From Anaerolineae bacterium (GTDB lineage Bacteria > Chloroflexota > Anaerolineae > Anaerolineales > Villigracilaceae): a DNA stretch of 55,990 nucleotides. The first letter of the stretch is position 1. Each line of letters begins with the position of its first letter. Both the position numbers and the translations under genes were made by a program. The stretch covers positions 1 to 55,990 of the forward strand of contig JAKLPV010000065.1 of the NCBI GenBank assembly GCA_022013685.1, written 5' to 3'. Positions 16,412 to 24,969 of the stretch are shown here, piece by piece. The notes beneath the pieces are model-generated. The model was not told where the DNA came from. It ran no database searches and worked only from the letters and a program-made list of their open reading frames with translations.

Positions 16412-19137
16412 CCAAGCACCTCCTGAAGTTGGACGCCAAGGGAGTTAAGCAAAAGTAATCGCGCCTTTTGGATGGCGCCATCCTTTACATAGGCAACGCT
16501 GGAAAGCAGGATCTGATTAAGGCTGGAACTGTCGCTGGACAGGTAGAGCGCATCAAGGTCAACATACACGACACCTTCCACTTTCTGGATGACGGTTATG
16601 ACCTCGGCAGCCGTTACAGGCTGGCCGAAAGTGCGCTGTTCAAATGCGAAAGCATCCTGAAGTGCGGTCTGCGCCGCGGCAAAAACATCTTCGGTGATGT
16701 AGCGGCTGTCCACCGAAACGTTTGCGGTCAGGTTGAAAAGCAGCAACTCGAAAGTATCCACCCTGGCCTGTTGGCTTGGGTCGCGGGCCGCCTCAAGCGC
16801 CTCGATAAAGTTGTCACGGAATTGGCCCGCATCAACAGGCTTGCCATCCTCCCCGGCAATGGTGACGTGGACCAGATGGTATTCCCCGCTCCACAGGTCG
16901 ACCGCCTGGGCCTTGCCGATCCCGGCAAAAGCGGCGGCAAAATCTTCGTAATCTTCGCGTGAGACGATCCGATTCAAGGTACGGACGGTGAGCGGTGCGT
17001 TCTCTCGCGCGGCCTCCATTTTTTCAGGATCGCCCGCGCCGCTGGCTGCCAGCGGATTGGTCACACCGCGTACACCAAAGGGTTTGGAGGGCAATAACGT
17101 CAGGCTGCCCGCGTCCACCTGGCCTTCTAGCCCGATACCACTGCGGTAGGTGGCTGTGATATTGTTTTCACCGGAAGGCAGGCGCGCTCCTTTGTTCCCA
17201 TCGCCAAAGATGACCGAGGCGGTGGCAGCCTGCCCTGAGCCTGTCGAAGGGTCATCGATGCGGATAATATAGGCTTGGTCTTTGGTTCCCAACTCATAAA
17301 GCGAGGCAGCCTCGTCCCACAGCAGGTTGTCAACGCGCAACTGAAGCGTGCTGGCTGAACCGCTGGGTGTTGGCACGGGGATGTGAGTAAGGGGCGGCTT
17401 CTTGAGCGTAAATTTCTGATGTACCTGCGCGCCATCCCCGCTGCCAAGAATTTCGTTAACCGTCTCGCCGTGAGTCGCGGCAACGGTGTTGGCGTTGATG
17501 GTCAGGGTATCGCGCTTGTAGGAAAATTGGCGACCCGACAAAAAAGTTAGTACTGTGAAACCGCCAACATGGTTGATATCCTTGATGATCAGGATTTCGC
17601 TGGCTGTTACACCGGGCGCATCGAGTCGCTCTCCGCTCAAAGCGACAGCCTGCCCGACATGTAACCCCAGCACCAACCCATTAAGCTCGAGTTGGACAGG
17701 GTCTGGGTCGAGAGCCTCACCGAACGGCAGTTCGGCCAGGGTCAGTTTTTCGCTTTGCAGGTAGGCGTTCGTGACTCGAATGGTGAAGTTTTCCGGTTTA
17801 TCGGTGGCGGTATCGTTGAGAGATGCTCCAGCCGGAGTCTTCAAGATTAGGCCGCTGAGCTTGCTATTCAGGGCAAAGGCTGTCACCGAGCGTTCGATGA
17901 TGGAGGAAATCTTGTAAATACGTGTACCTGCGCCGATGGCTTCGAGGCAGACCCATGTTTCGGGCGTTAGTTCCTGAACAACGCGTTCGAGATAAATATC
18001 AGCCTGCTGGTAGTAGTTGCCGGTTTGTTGATATTTCCAGATTTGCCAACCGTTGCCTGCATCCCAATCCTGACCGGGGTAGGTGATAACGCCGTCCGCA
18101 TTCTTTAAGCTGGAATACAATGGGGCGGTGTTTCCAAACAGGCCGAGAATGGAGCGAAATGCATGCACGCTGCCAGATGCACTCGGATTTGTTTTGCGAT
18201 CGTTTTCCAGATAGGCCAGCAACTTCTTCTGATCCCACCGATTGAAACTCAAAAAGGCATTCAGATCATCGTTGGTCCATTTGTAATTGCGAATATGAGC
18301 GTTAATCGCATTTTCGTCGAGCGCAACCTGGGTGTTGATATCGACCTTGCCCTGTGGCAGGGTAACAGGCAAATAGGTTGGCGTCGACGGGCTTGCGCTG
18401 AAATCGACACGGGTGCGCTGCAATTCCGCCTGCATCTCAACTGCGACCGCCCGCAGCATCGCCTGGGAGCCGCTGTCCACCAGCAGCCGGTCGCCAACTC
18501 TGACGTTACTCACGGTGCCCTGCAAATAAATGCGCTTCGTGGAGGTGGTCACCTGTTGCGGATAACTCAAACGCGGGCGAAGCGCGTTCCATTCCTTATA
18601 GGCGATAAGCTCTTGCGATGTTTCAAACGGCTGCGGCAGTTTTCCCTGTGGCGGAATGCTCTGAACCTTTGTCCCGAGAGGAATGGACGATACACCCGGC
18701 GCTCCCTGGGCATCGTCGACAAGAAAAGACAGATAGACGCTGGCAGCCACACCTGGGCTGAGTTCGTAACCAATCTCCCGCGCCATCTCCAAAATCGATC
18801 GGCGCTCCGTAGCGGTGCGAAGGAAACCTTCATTGGCGATGCGTTCCTGGTAAAAAGTCAAAACGTCGGCTACCACCGCACTGGCATCCAGCAGGGCAAT
18901 CGATGGGTCATCTTGCTCACGGGTGGTCAGGGATAAAAGCGGGCGTGTCCCTGCAAAATCACCATCCTGGAGGGTGAAGGTGCCGATACGGTTGAGCATC
19001 CGTCGAAATATCGTCCCGTATGTCCCAGCCCGATATGAAAGCGCCGGCAAACCGGGGCGGTTATAAATGGCTGTCGGGGCCGGGGCGGGTTCGCAGCAAC
19101 CACAGTTATCAAGCGTGGGTTCGAGTTGGTCGCTCAT
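16408..19137 (-). CDS. Baseplate J-like wedge protein (Afp12-like)
   Basis: A 909-residue putative baseplate assembly protein. The N terminus carries a small cysteine cluster (DNCGCCEPAP). It continues with YGTIFRRMLNRIGTFTLQDGD and the conserved FYQERIANEGFLRTATER, shared with other large eCIS wedge proteins. Near residue 670 is the J-type hallmark LNRIVSREDYEDFAAAFAG, followed by the C-terminal domains of the baseplate J family. In the AFP/PVC particles, two large J-like proteins form the wedge around the hub; this and the next gene are the matching pair. Residues 629-635 (PSTGSGQ) come from a palindromic repeat in the DNA. The start overlaps the upstream gene by 4 bp. Confidence 0.87.
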   Translation of the reverse strand: MSDQLEPTLDNCGCCEPAPAPTAIYNRPGLPALSYRAGTYGTIFRRMLNRIGTFTLQDGDFAGTRPLLSLTTREQDDPSIALLDASAVVADVLTFYQERIANEGFLRTATERRSILEMAREIGYELSPGVAASVYLSFLVDDAQGAPGVSSIPLGTKVQSIPPQGKLPQPFETSQELIAYKEWNALRPRLSYPQQVTTSTKRIYLQGTVSNVRVGDRLLVDSGSQAMLRAVAVEMQAELQRTRVDFSASPSTPTYLPVTLPQGKVDINTQVALDENAINAHIRNYKWTNDDLNAFLSFNRWDQKKLLAYLENDRKTNPSASGSVHAFRSILGLFGNTAPLYSSLKNADGVITYPGQDWDAGNGWQIWKYQQTGNYYQQADIYLERVVQELTPETWVCLEAIGAGTRIYKISSIIERSVTAFALNSKLSGLILKTPAGASLNDTATDKPENFTIRVTNAYLQSEKLTLAELPFGEALDPDPVQLELNGLVLGLHVGQAVALSGERLDAPGVTASEILIIKDINHVGGFTVLTFLSGRQFSYKRDTLTINANTVAATHGETVNEILGSGDGAQVHQKFTLKKPPLTHIPVPTPSGSASTLQLRVDNLLWDEAASLYELGTKDQAYIIRIDDPSTGSGQAATASVIFGDGNKGARLPSGENNITATYRSGIGLEGQVDAGSLTLLPSKPFGVRGVTNPLAASGAGDPEKMEAARENAPLTVRTLNRIVSREDYEDFAAAFAGIGKAQAVDLWSGEYHLVHVTIAGEDGKPVDAGQFRDNFIEALEAARDPSQQARVDTFELLLFNLTANVSVDSRYITEDVFAAAQTALQDAFAFEQRTFGQPVTAAEVITVIQKVEGVVYVDLDALYLSSDSSSLNQILLSSVAYVKDGAIQKARLLLLNSLGVQLQEVLG
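17233..17251. repeat. REP-type palindrome inside a coding region
   Basis: CCCTGAGCCTGTCGAAGGG is an imperfect palindrome of the kind often scattered through bacterial genomes. It lies in frame within the baseplate gene and encodes the loop PSTGSGQ. Confidence 0.65.
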
Positions 19138-21641
19138 ATACCACCTTCCATAATAAAGTCTAGCTTGCCGTTTTCGGGCAGGCTGGGGTTGTTATCCAGG
19201 CGGGCTATTTCGAGCCGCCCAAATTTGATCATTCCAGCCATAAACTCGCCTTGGGCCGAATGGCCCCAGCGGCGGAAACGATTGGGTTTTCCAGGCGCAT
19301 CTTCAGCGTTGACCCATTGGACACCGGGCACACCCATCGCCAGCGCAATTAACTGACTCAAGTGGACGGATTGACCAAAGGTGAAATTATCTGGATGGAA
19401 GAAACCGCGCGTCCCGTCCGGGTACTCCCGGCTGCTGAAGAGTTTGAGCAGATCCGCTTTGACCTGGCTGCGGTAGTAGCCGGGTTTTACACAAACCGAG
19501 AAAACGATCTCAAGCGGAACAAAACGGGGTCCATCGATCTCTATATCCTGTCCGGCCAGGCGGAAACGTTCGATAAAGATGCGCAATTCCTTTTCGAAAG
19601 CCGCGTCCACCAGTCGTCCACCGCCGCGATCAACTGTGATGAAGACGGTGTACCAACTGCCCGTCCAACGCAAGGTGGCAGCAGCCTTTTGCACTTCGGG
19701 ATGGCGTTCAGTGACTTCGGCATAGTCTGCGGGAGTCACGGCGCGTTCCTGGGTGCGGAAAGCCTGTGGGGCATACTGACGCACCTGTTCAAGCGATTCA
19801 GGTTCTCGTCCACCCGATGCGGGCAGCGGGTTGCGGACAAGGTTGATGCCGTCCCCGGCCAGAACCACGCGACGAATGGCTTCTGCGCCAACATTACCGT
19901 CTGCACCGTTGCCAATGCGGTAGTTGGCGACAAAAGTGGAATCGGGCTTGGGCCTGGCCGCGTGAAACCCGTCGCCAAAGCGCAGGTGAGAATACCCGTC
20001 GTTATCCACTTCGACGATAAAGTGCTGGTCGAAGCGGCTGCTTGCCAGCAAATCGTGACGCGGCAGCCAGGGACGGGCAGCATCACCGTTTTCGATCAGT
20101 TCGGCTGCGGGTAAAGTGTCGCGCATATCCCAAACAAAAGCGGATGCAGCTGAACCTTGCGGATCGAAAATAACCGACTCATTCTCCGAGTTGCGCACCA
20201 ATTCATGAAAACGGTCGCGCGCGTGGCCTTGCTGGGTCAGCGGGCCAAATTGCAGAACGGGCTCATCCAACCGACCAGCTGAATCCAGGCCGATGCTGCC
20301 AAGCGCCTCGCTCGAAAGGCTGAGTCCATGGTCGGCCAGGGCAATGTTACCGCGCGCCACACTTAGATCAAGCATCAATTGCGGCCCGGTTTCAGTCTCG
20401 ATCCTGGCTGAGATACAAAGCGGGAAGGGCAGGGCATCTTCGACCCCCCAGGCGATTTCGGCAATGGGTGTGCCATGTAGCGGATCGATCAGCGGGTCGC
20501 CATTTTTGTCTTCGGTAATAACGCTGGTCAGGCGCACCAGGCAGCGTTGGGCCGGGTCGGCATCGGCTGCCAGGCCGGTATCGGGACCGATGACTTCTTC
20601 GAAAAGCAGCACGTCGCCGGCCTTCAGGCTGAATTGCGGGGTGGTATACAAAGTAGCGCGCGTTGCGCCCTTGGGCAAGCAGCACTCACTGTCATCCCAG
20701 GTGTAAAAACGGATCAAGTTGTGGGCGCTGTTGAGATCAAGATCATGAAGGGTTTCAAAAACGGCCGGTTTTTCCTGCAGGAGAATATCGGGTAGGTGAA
20801 GCGGGTCAATAACAACAGTTTCGTCCATGCCTCGCGTGAGTAAAGGGGTACGGGCGGGCAGGGTTATTCCGTCTGCGCCGCCAGCCACTTCGATATCGAA
20901 TAGCACCCACGCGCGCGCGTTACAGCCGTTGTGCATGACATAATCAAGCAAACGGGCATGCCGGCGGACTGAAATTCGCTGGCGGGCGGTACCAAGATAA
21001 GCCTCGCTGGCAACTGCATCCTGGTAATAGCTCAACTGGTCACCGACATAGGCAACTGCTTCGACCAGGGCCACCTGCAAGTCCGCCGGGTTGCGTTCAT
21101 TCCAGTCGGGCAGGATGACCGAGAGACGGTCAAGCATCAATCGTCTGAAGCTGCCGTAGTCTTTGGCCAGGTAATCGATCAAAGGCGCGGGCAGGTTGTC
21201 GGGCGGACAGTCATCTGCGGGTTTGCAATCAAAATCACTGGGGCATTCAACCTTGAAAGAAAATTGCACGGCCGAGAGTTGGGCATCGAAACCGGAAGGA
21301 GGAACGTCGTCCTGCTCTTGCCCGGCCACCAGCCGCAGGGTATAGGTTGAATAATCCCCGGCTTCGTTGACAGTCAGCGTGGCAATATTGTCCACCACAG
21401 CCAGGGTTGCGACCTTGATGCCGGCCAGGCGCACACCACCCTCGATAAGAAAATTCAGTTTGGTCAGCGCCGGTGCGGCGGGAATACCGTCCGTTTGCCC
21501 AGGCAGGTTATGGATGAAGTGGATTGCGAGCGTTTTCTGATCTTCGCTGGCAACTTCCAGGTAATCGATGCCGTTCAGCAGCGAGACAGCACGCAGCGCA
21601 TCCCGCCGATTTTCGTTGGCACAGCGATATTGAACGGCCAT
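19134..21641 (-). CDS. Baseplate J-like wedge protein (Afp11-like)
   Basis: An 835-residue putative baseplate assembly protein. The start chosen is the ATG at 21641 (MAVQYRCANENRR), one base after the stop of the gp25 gene. A start 24 codons earlier would lie inside gp25 and adds an Arg/Ser-rich stretch unlike the family. The N-terminal part contains a beta-domain (residues 1-140) and a cysteine-containing segment (CPSDFDCKPADDCPPDN). The conserved YLAKDYGSFRRLMLDRLSV follows, with ERNPADLQVALVEAVAYVGD. The J hallmark ERAVTPADYAEVTERHPEVQ lies near residue 635. It is expected in the baseplate wedge together with the product of 16408-19137. Confidence 0.87.
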   Translation of the reverse strand: MAVQYRCANENRRDALRAVSLLNGIDYLEVASEDQKTLAIHFIHNLPGQTDGIPAAPALTKLNFLIEGGVRLAGIKVATLAVVDNIATLTVNEAGDYSTYTLRLVAGQEQDDVPPSGFDAQLSAVQFSFKVECPSDFDCKPADDCPPDNLPAPLIDYLAKDYGSFRRLMLDRLSVILPDWNERNPADLQVALVEAVAYVGDQLSYYQDAVASEAYLGTARQRISVRRHARLLDYVMHNGCNARAWVLFDIEVAGGADGITLPARTPLLTRGMDETVVIDPLHLPDILLQEKPAVFETLHDLDLNSAHNLIRFYTWDDSECCLPKGATRATLYTTPQFSLKAGDVLLFEEVIGPDTGLAADADPAQRCLVRLTSVITEDKNGDPLIDPLHGTPIAEIAWGVEDALPFPLCISARIETETGPQLMLDLSVARGNIALADHGLSLSSEALGSIGLDSAGRLDEPVLQFGPLTQQGHARDRFHELVRNSENESVIFDPQGSAASAFVWDMRDTLPAAELIENGDAARPWLPRHDLLASSRFDQHFIVEVDNDGYSHLRFGDGFHAARPKPDSTFVANYRIGNGADGNVGAEAIRRVVLAGDGINLVRNPLPASGGREPESLEQVRQYAPQAFRTQERAVTPADYAEVTERHPEVQKAAATLRWTGSWYTVFITVDRGGGRLVDAAFEKELRIFIERFRLAGQDIEIDGPRFVPLEIVFSVCVKPGYYRSQVKADLLKLFSSREYPDGTRGFFHPDNFTFGQSVHLSQLIALAMGVPGVQWVNAEDAPGKPNRFRRWGHSAQGEFMAGMIKFGRLEIARLDNNPSLPENGKLDFIMEGGI

Positions 21642-21642
21642 A

Positions 21643-21999
21643 CTACACCTGCCTCTGGAACTGCGCCTGCTGCTTTTGCTGTGTTCCGCGTACCGTGTAA
21701 ACGACTTTGACACTCAACGTAGAGTCATGGCTCTGAACATCAATTTCGTTGACTTGGATGACGCTGCCAAGCCATTGCTGAAGAGAACTCTGGACGATGA
21801 ACTGCGTGGCGGTTGCAATTTCAGGGCTGTTCGGGCCAAAGACCATTTGCAACAATCCGCAGCCGAAATTGGGGCGGTTAACGCGTTCGCCAGGCTGGGT
21901 GAACAATACCTGTTCGATCATGTCGCGGATATGGTCATTCGTATCCGTTTGCGCGGTACGTCCATTACGGGCAATGTGATAAGGATAATCAATTTGCAT
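21643..21999 (-). CDS. gp25-like baseplate wedge protein (Afp9-like)
   Basis: A 118-residue protein of the GPW/gp25 family. The core shows the family pattern DHIRDMIEQVLFTQPGERVN followed by PNFGCGLLQMVFGPNS. gp25 starts sheath polymerisation at the baseplate and is one of the most conserved parts of all contractile tails. The start at 21999 has the ribosome binding site GAGGT. It lies 13 bp after the PAAR-like gene and 1 bp before the J-like gene. Confidence 0.92.
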   Translation of the reverse strand: MQIDYPYHIARNGRTAQTDTNDHIRDMIEQVLFTQPGERVNRPNFGCGLLQMVFGPNSPEIATATQFIVQSSLQQWLGSVIQVNEIDVQSHDSTLSVKVVYTVRGTQQKQQAQFQRQV

Positions 22000-22012
22000 A
22001 AATGACCTCGCT

Positions 22013-22333
22013 TTACTGGCCTTTAACGCGCGGCTGGGTGACCACTACATTCAGGGGCACGCCATTCGGCGCGGTTATGGCCTGGCTATCCTGCAAAAGC
22101 ACTGGCTGGCCGCCAGCTTTGACGCGCACAGCCCCCACTATCCATTGCCCGGTAACACAAGGCATGGGGCCTGCCGCTGTGGCAAATGGACAGCCCGAAA
22201 CCGTATAAGTGGTTGTCTGTGTGACAATCAGCTGGCTGCTGACTTTGACTCGCGGATTTGGCACGGTCGGCATGGCCTGCCCGCCGTGGCTGCAAATTAC
22301 CGTTGCGCCTACGTGGAGCAAGAAACCGGGCAT
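22013..22333 (-). CDS. PAAR-like spike tip protein (Afp10-like)
   Basis: A 106-residue protein with the pattern of PAAR-like/DUF4280-type tip proteins. It has an N-terminal histidine-containing strand (HVGATVICSHGGQA), a middle CPFATAAGPMPCVTG with two cysteines and a C-terminal beta segment. In contractile systems a PAAR protein caps the central spike and binds a metal through His/Cys residues. It sits directly after gpV, overlapping it by one base, which matches spike/tip order. Confidence 0.82.
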   Translation of the reverse strand: MPGFLLHVGATVICSHGGQAMPTVPNPRVKVSSQLIVTQTTTYTVSGCPFATAAGPMPCVTGQWIVGAVRVKAGGQPVLLQDSQAITAPNGVPLNVVVTQPRVKGQ

Positions 22334-22833
22334 CAGGTCACCTCCAATGCACCGCTATTAATCTTGACCCCGGCCGGGGTAAGCTCGATCGTGCCCAGAG
22401 GGCCGGCATCGAGCTTGATTCCACTCAGGTCGAAGGTCATCTTCAGCGGCAGGGCCACCGAGGGCGGCGAAACTTCAAGAGTGACGCCGCCGATACCGGG
22501 CAGTTCGCTCATCGTCAGGGTGATTGTGTCCATTTTGATGATCTTCATCTGCGGGATGGCCGGGGTGGCAGGTACTTCACCCACCCCCCAGAAACACCCG
22601 CTCCAGATGGGGTAGTCGATGTCGCCGCCTTCAAACTCAACCCATACATTTGCGCCCACCGGAGGGATCATGAAGAATCCCACGCCGCTGCCGGCAAAGG
22701 GGACACACGGCATGGCCCAGCTCAAGCTGCCTTCGCCAAGCACCGCCGGGACGCTGACCTGTATCTTTCCCAACATCATCGGATCGATATTGTTTTCCAC
22801 TTTTCCGCGATACTTTCCAAAAAAAGTTGTCAT
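22333..22833 (-). CDS. gpV/gp5-type spike protein
   Basis: A 166-residue baseplate assembly protein V. The N-terminal OB-fold shows YRGKVENNIDPMMLGKIQV, then PCVPFAGSGVGFFMIPPVGA and VWVEFEGGDIDYPIWSG, all family hallmarks. The C-terminal 70 residues are beta-strand repeats (KMTFDLSGIKLDAGPLGTIE) expected to form the trimeric spike needle. In AFP/PVC, gpV is fused to gpD in a VgrG-like protein (Afp8); here the two are separate genes. Confidence 0.9.
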   Translation of the reverse strand: MTTFFGKYRGKVENNIDPMMLGKIQVSVPAVLGEGSLSWAMPCVPFAGSGVGFFMIPPVGANVWVEFEGGDIDYPIWSGCFWGVGEVPATPAIPQMKIIKMDTITLTMSELPGIGGVTLEVSPPSVALPLKMTFDLSGIKLDAGPLGTIELTPAGVKINSGALEVT

Positions 22834-22843
22834 GGTTTACCCT

Positions 22844-23989
22844 TTAAAATGTCGGTACCACCGGGCTGATCGCGCCGGTGCCATCGCGTGTCAGCGTAAA
22901 GTTTTGTTTGTAATCACCGCGCGTGATATTGTGGGTAACACTCTTGACATAATAAAAGCCATCGTAGGTGAAACCTACCCCGCGCAGGCCCACCAAACTG
23001 CGCGCCTGCAGCATAGCCCCGTAGCGCGCGGCATCCAATTCGCCGGTGACGGTCACGACATCATCGGTGGATGCGTCGGTCTGGGCCTGGGCCTGCCCAA
23101 ACGATTGGACGATGTTTAACCCACTACCTTGAAAGCGGGTTGTGCGCACATTGGGCTGGTTGGTAAGCACAGCCGGTTGGACCGAGAGTGGTGGGCGCGT
23201 GCTGACAAAAGTCTGTACAGGAACGGTCTGATTGGTTTGGCGATCCTGTACCTGTCCAGTGACCAGTGTGGGCGCCAGGCCGTTATTCTGGAAGTTGATC
23301 GAGTTCACGTTCGTCTGCGGCCCAAGATTTGCAGAAAGCGCGGGCTGCGGAATCCCGATCCGCACGGGCGGTCCCCAATAGGCCGTATTGACAAATGGAG
23401 CCGGACCGGGTGTAACGTAAAAGACATAGCCATGTCGCCCGGCCATTTCTTTGAGATAATTCAAATCGGTGCCGCGCTGGACGGGGATACGCTCAATCGG
23501 CAGGGGAATATCCATCGCAACAGGCGGAATGACCAGCGGGATCAGCCCGTACTGGGCATAGGTCACTATGATTTTGTTGGCGATCACCAACTCAGGCTGG
23601 GCCGGATGCTCGACGTTTTTCTCTTCCATGTCCATCATGACGCTGACATCTTCACCTGTTACCGTAATGGTGCCGCTGCCCGGTTGGTCGCCTGGGGAGA
23701 GCTGCTGGTTTGTGATAATGCCGTCCATCAGCACCCTCGGAATGGCATTAATGGTGGCAATCAGGATGACACGATTGAACATGCGCAAAAGTGGCAACAT
23801 CATTAACGGATAATCCATGAGGCCGGCTGGCCCGGAACGCCCCGCCTGGAAGGTAAGCTGGAATCCGGAGCGGCCAGAGTCGCTGTGAGTCACCTGCACG
23901 CTTTGCAGCGCTTCCATGTAAGGAGGCGGAGCAGGGACGGCCACCATCGGGCCGATCAAAAGGGTGAGATGGATGCCTAGCGCTGTCAT
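22844..23989 (-). CDS. Phage late control D (gpD)-like hub protein
   Basis: A 381-residue protein of the gpD/VgrG N-terminal family, the hub that adapts sixfold tube symmetry to the trimeric spike. It shows the beta-barrel style N terminus and the segment GTITVTGEDVSVMMDMEEKN. The conserved PVQRGTDLNYLKEMAGRHGYVFYVTPG is a hallmark of gpD-like proteins. A C-terminal stretch (GFTYDGFYYVKSVTHNITRGDYKQ) completes the fold. The start overlaps the LysM gene by 4 bp and gpV follows after 10 bp. Confidence 0.9.
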   Translation of the reverse strand: MTALGIHLTLLIGPMVAVPAPPPYMEALQSVQVTHSDSGRSGFQLTFQAGRSGPAGLMDYPLMMLPLLRMFNRVILIATINAIPRVLMDGIITNQQLSPGDQPGSGTITVTGEDVSVMMDMEEKNVEHPAQPELVIANKIIVTYAQYGLIPLVIPPVAMDIPLPIERIPVQRGTDLNYLKEMAGRHGYVFYVTPGPAPFVNTAYWGPPVRIGIPQPALSANLGPQTNVNSINFQNNGLAPTLVTGQVQDRQTNQTVPVQTFVSTRPPLSVQPAVLTNQPNVRTTRFQGSGLNIVQSFGQAQAQTDASTDDVVTVTGELDAARYGAMLQARSLVGLRGVGFTYDGFYYVKSVTHNITRGDYKQNFTLTRDGTGAISPVVPTF

Positions 23990-24279
23990 TGCGGCTGCGG
24001 GATGGGAACGGTGACGATACGCCCGGGATCGCGGGTCAGGTCAACCGGGTCCATGGCATTGCTTGCATCACAGACCCGCCAAAACTGTTCGGGGTCGCCG
24101 ATTGTGCGCGATGTCAACAAATCCAGACGGTCGCCCTGGATAACGGTCACTTGAGTCAGGGTTGGCAAATCTGCGCTGCGCGGCAGGAAGCGGCGGCGGA
24201 CGTAGGAAATCTCACGCCCGCTGTCTTCCTTCAGAGTCGCGGTTTGGATATTTATGTAACGACTATTCTGTTCAAACAT
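23986..24279 (-). CDS. LysM-like tail/tube-baseplate adaptor
   Basis: A 97-residue protein. The start is placed at the ATG at 24279 (MFEQNSRYINIQTATL), which has the ribosome binding site GAGGAAAC; a longer frame up to 24330 lacks support. The C-terminal 45 residues look like a LysM or gpX-type domain: QVTVIQGDRLDLLTSRTIGD, then PEQFWRVCDASNAMDP. Small proteins of this kind sit between the inner tube and hub in P2-like and eCIS particles. In AFP the LysM is part of Afp7; here it is split from the tube-like part encoded just upstream. Confidence 0.82.
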   Translation of the reverse strand: MFEQNSRYINIQTATLKEDSGREISYVRRRFLPRSADLPTLTQVTVIQGDRLDLLTSRTIGDPEQFWRVCDASNAMDPVDLTRDPGRIVTVPIPQPQ

Positions 24280-24286
24280 GGTTTCC

Positions 24287-24928
24287 TCACAAACTCGAGA
24301 CAAAAGAAACGGCGTTCCCGACACTGCCAATCACCGACATAACTTCCTTGACACCCTGATGAACCATGAACATGGCAAAACCGGGGTGTGTGACCGGGAA
24401 ATCGTTGTAGTTCAGAATACGCATCCCCAAAGACACCTTGGCCCGGATGGGGTTGAGCAGGGTGTCGTGGGCCTCTTCGGTGATGCTGAACTCGGTCAGG
24501 CGAATTGGAACGACACGCTGCGGCCCCCAGATGAAGAGGGTGAACGGTCCTTCAACCGGAACCACTTCAATCGTCCCGGCGGCCAGCAAAACAGTATTGG
24601 CGATAACGCTGAGCATTTTGGGGTAGAGCAGCATTTCCAGCGCGGCAAGCTGGGGATAGATTCCCAGGGTAGTGGCAAGCGGATCGCCGGAAGCAAGCTG
24701 GTCGGTGGCGTCGATCTCCACATCCAGACGGATATTTTCCGTCGGAGGGCCTTTCAGGCGCTGCGGTTCTGAACGGCTGCCTGATTCGCTGCCGCTGGAT
24801 TGAGCCTGGAGGGTGCGGGTCATCGTGTCGGGGTTGTATTGAAAGATGGCAATACTTGCCACCGGGTTGGCAACATCAAAGCCAATAATCGCGCCTTTGA
24901 GTAAACGGGGGGAAATGGGAGTAGACAT
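24287..24928 (-). CDS. Contractile injection system tube-initiator protein (Afp7 N-terminal type)
   Basis: A 213-residue protein, starting at the ATG at 24928 (MSTPISPRLLKGAIIG) with the site AGGATCAG upstream. It matches the CIS tube protein family: AIIGFDVANPVASIAIFQYNPDTMTRTLQAQ near the start is the characteristic 'F-x-YNP-x-x-x-x-R' element. It continues with GPPTENIRLDVEIDATDQL and a conserved ending FPVTHPGFAMFMVHQG. It would form the first tube ring on the hub. It is followed by the LysM-like gene after 7 bp. Confidence 0.85.
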   Translation of the reverse strand: MSTPISPRLLKGAIIGFDVANPVASIAIFQYNPDTMTRTLQAQSSGSESGSRSEPQRLKGPPTENIRLDVEIDATDQLASGDPLATTLGIYPQLAALEMLLYPKMLSVIANTVLLAAGTIEVVPVEGPFTLFIWGPQRVVPIRLTEFSITEEAHDTLLNPIRAKVSLGMRILNYNDFPVTHPGFAMFMVHQGVKEVMSVIGSVGNAVSFVSSL

Positions 24929-24969
24929 GCTCTGATCCTTTTCTGATGGTCTCTTATGGCTCGTTATGG

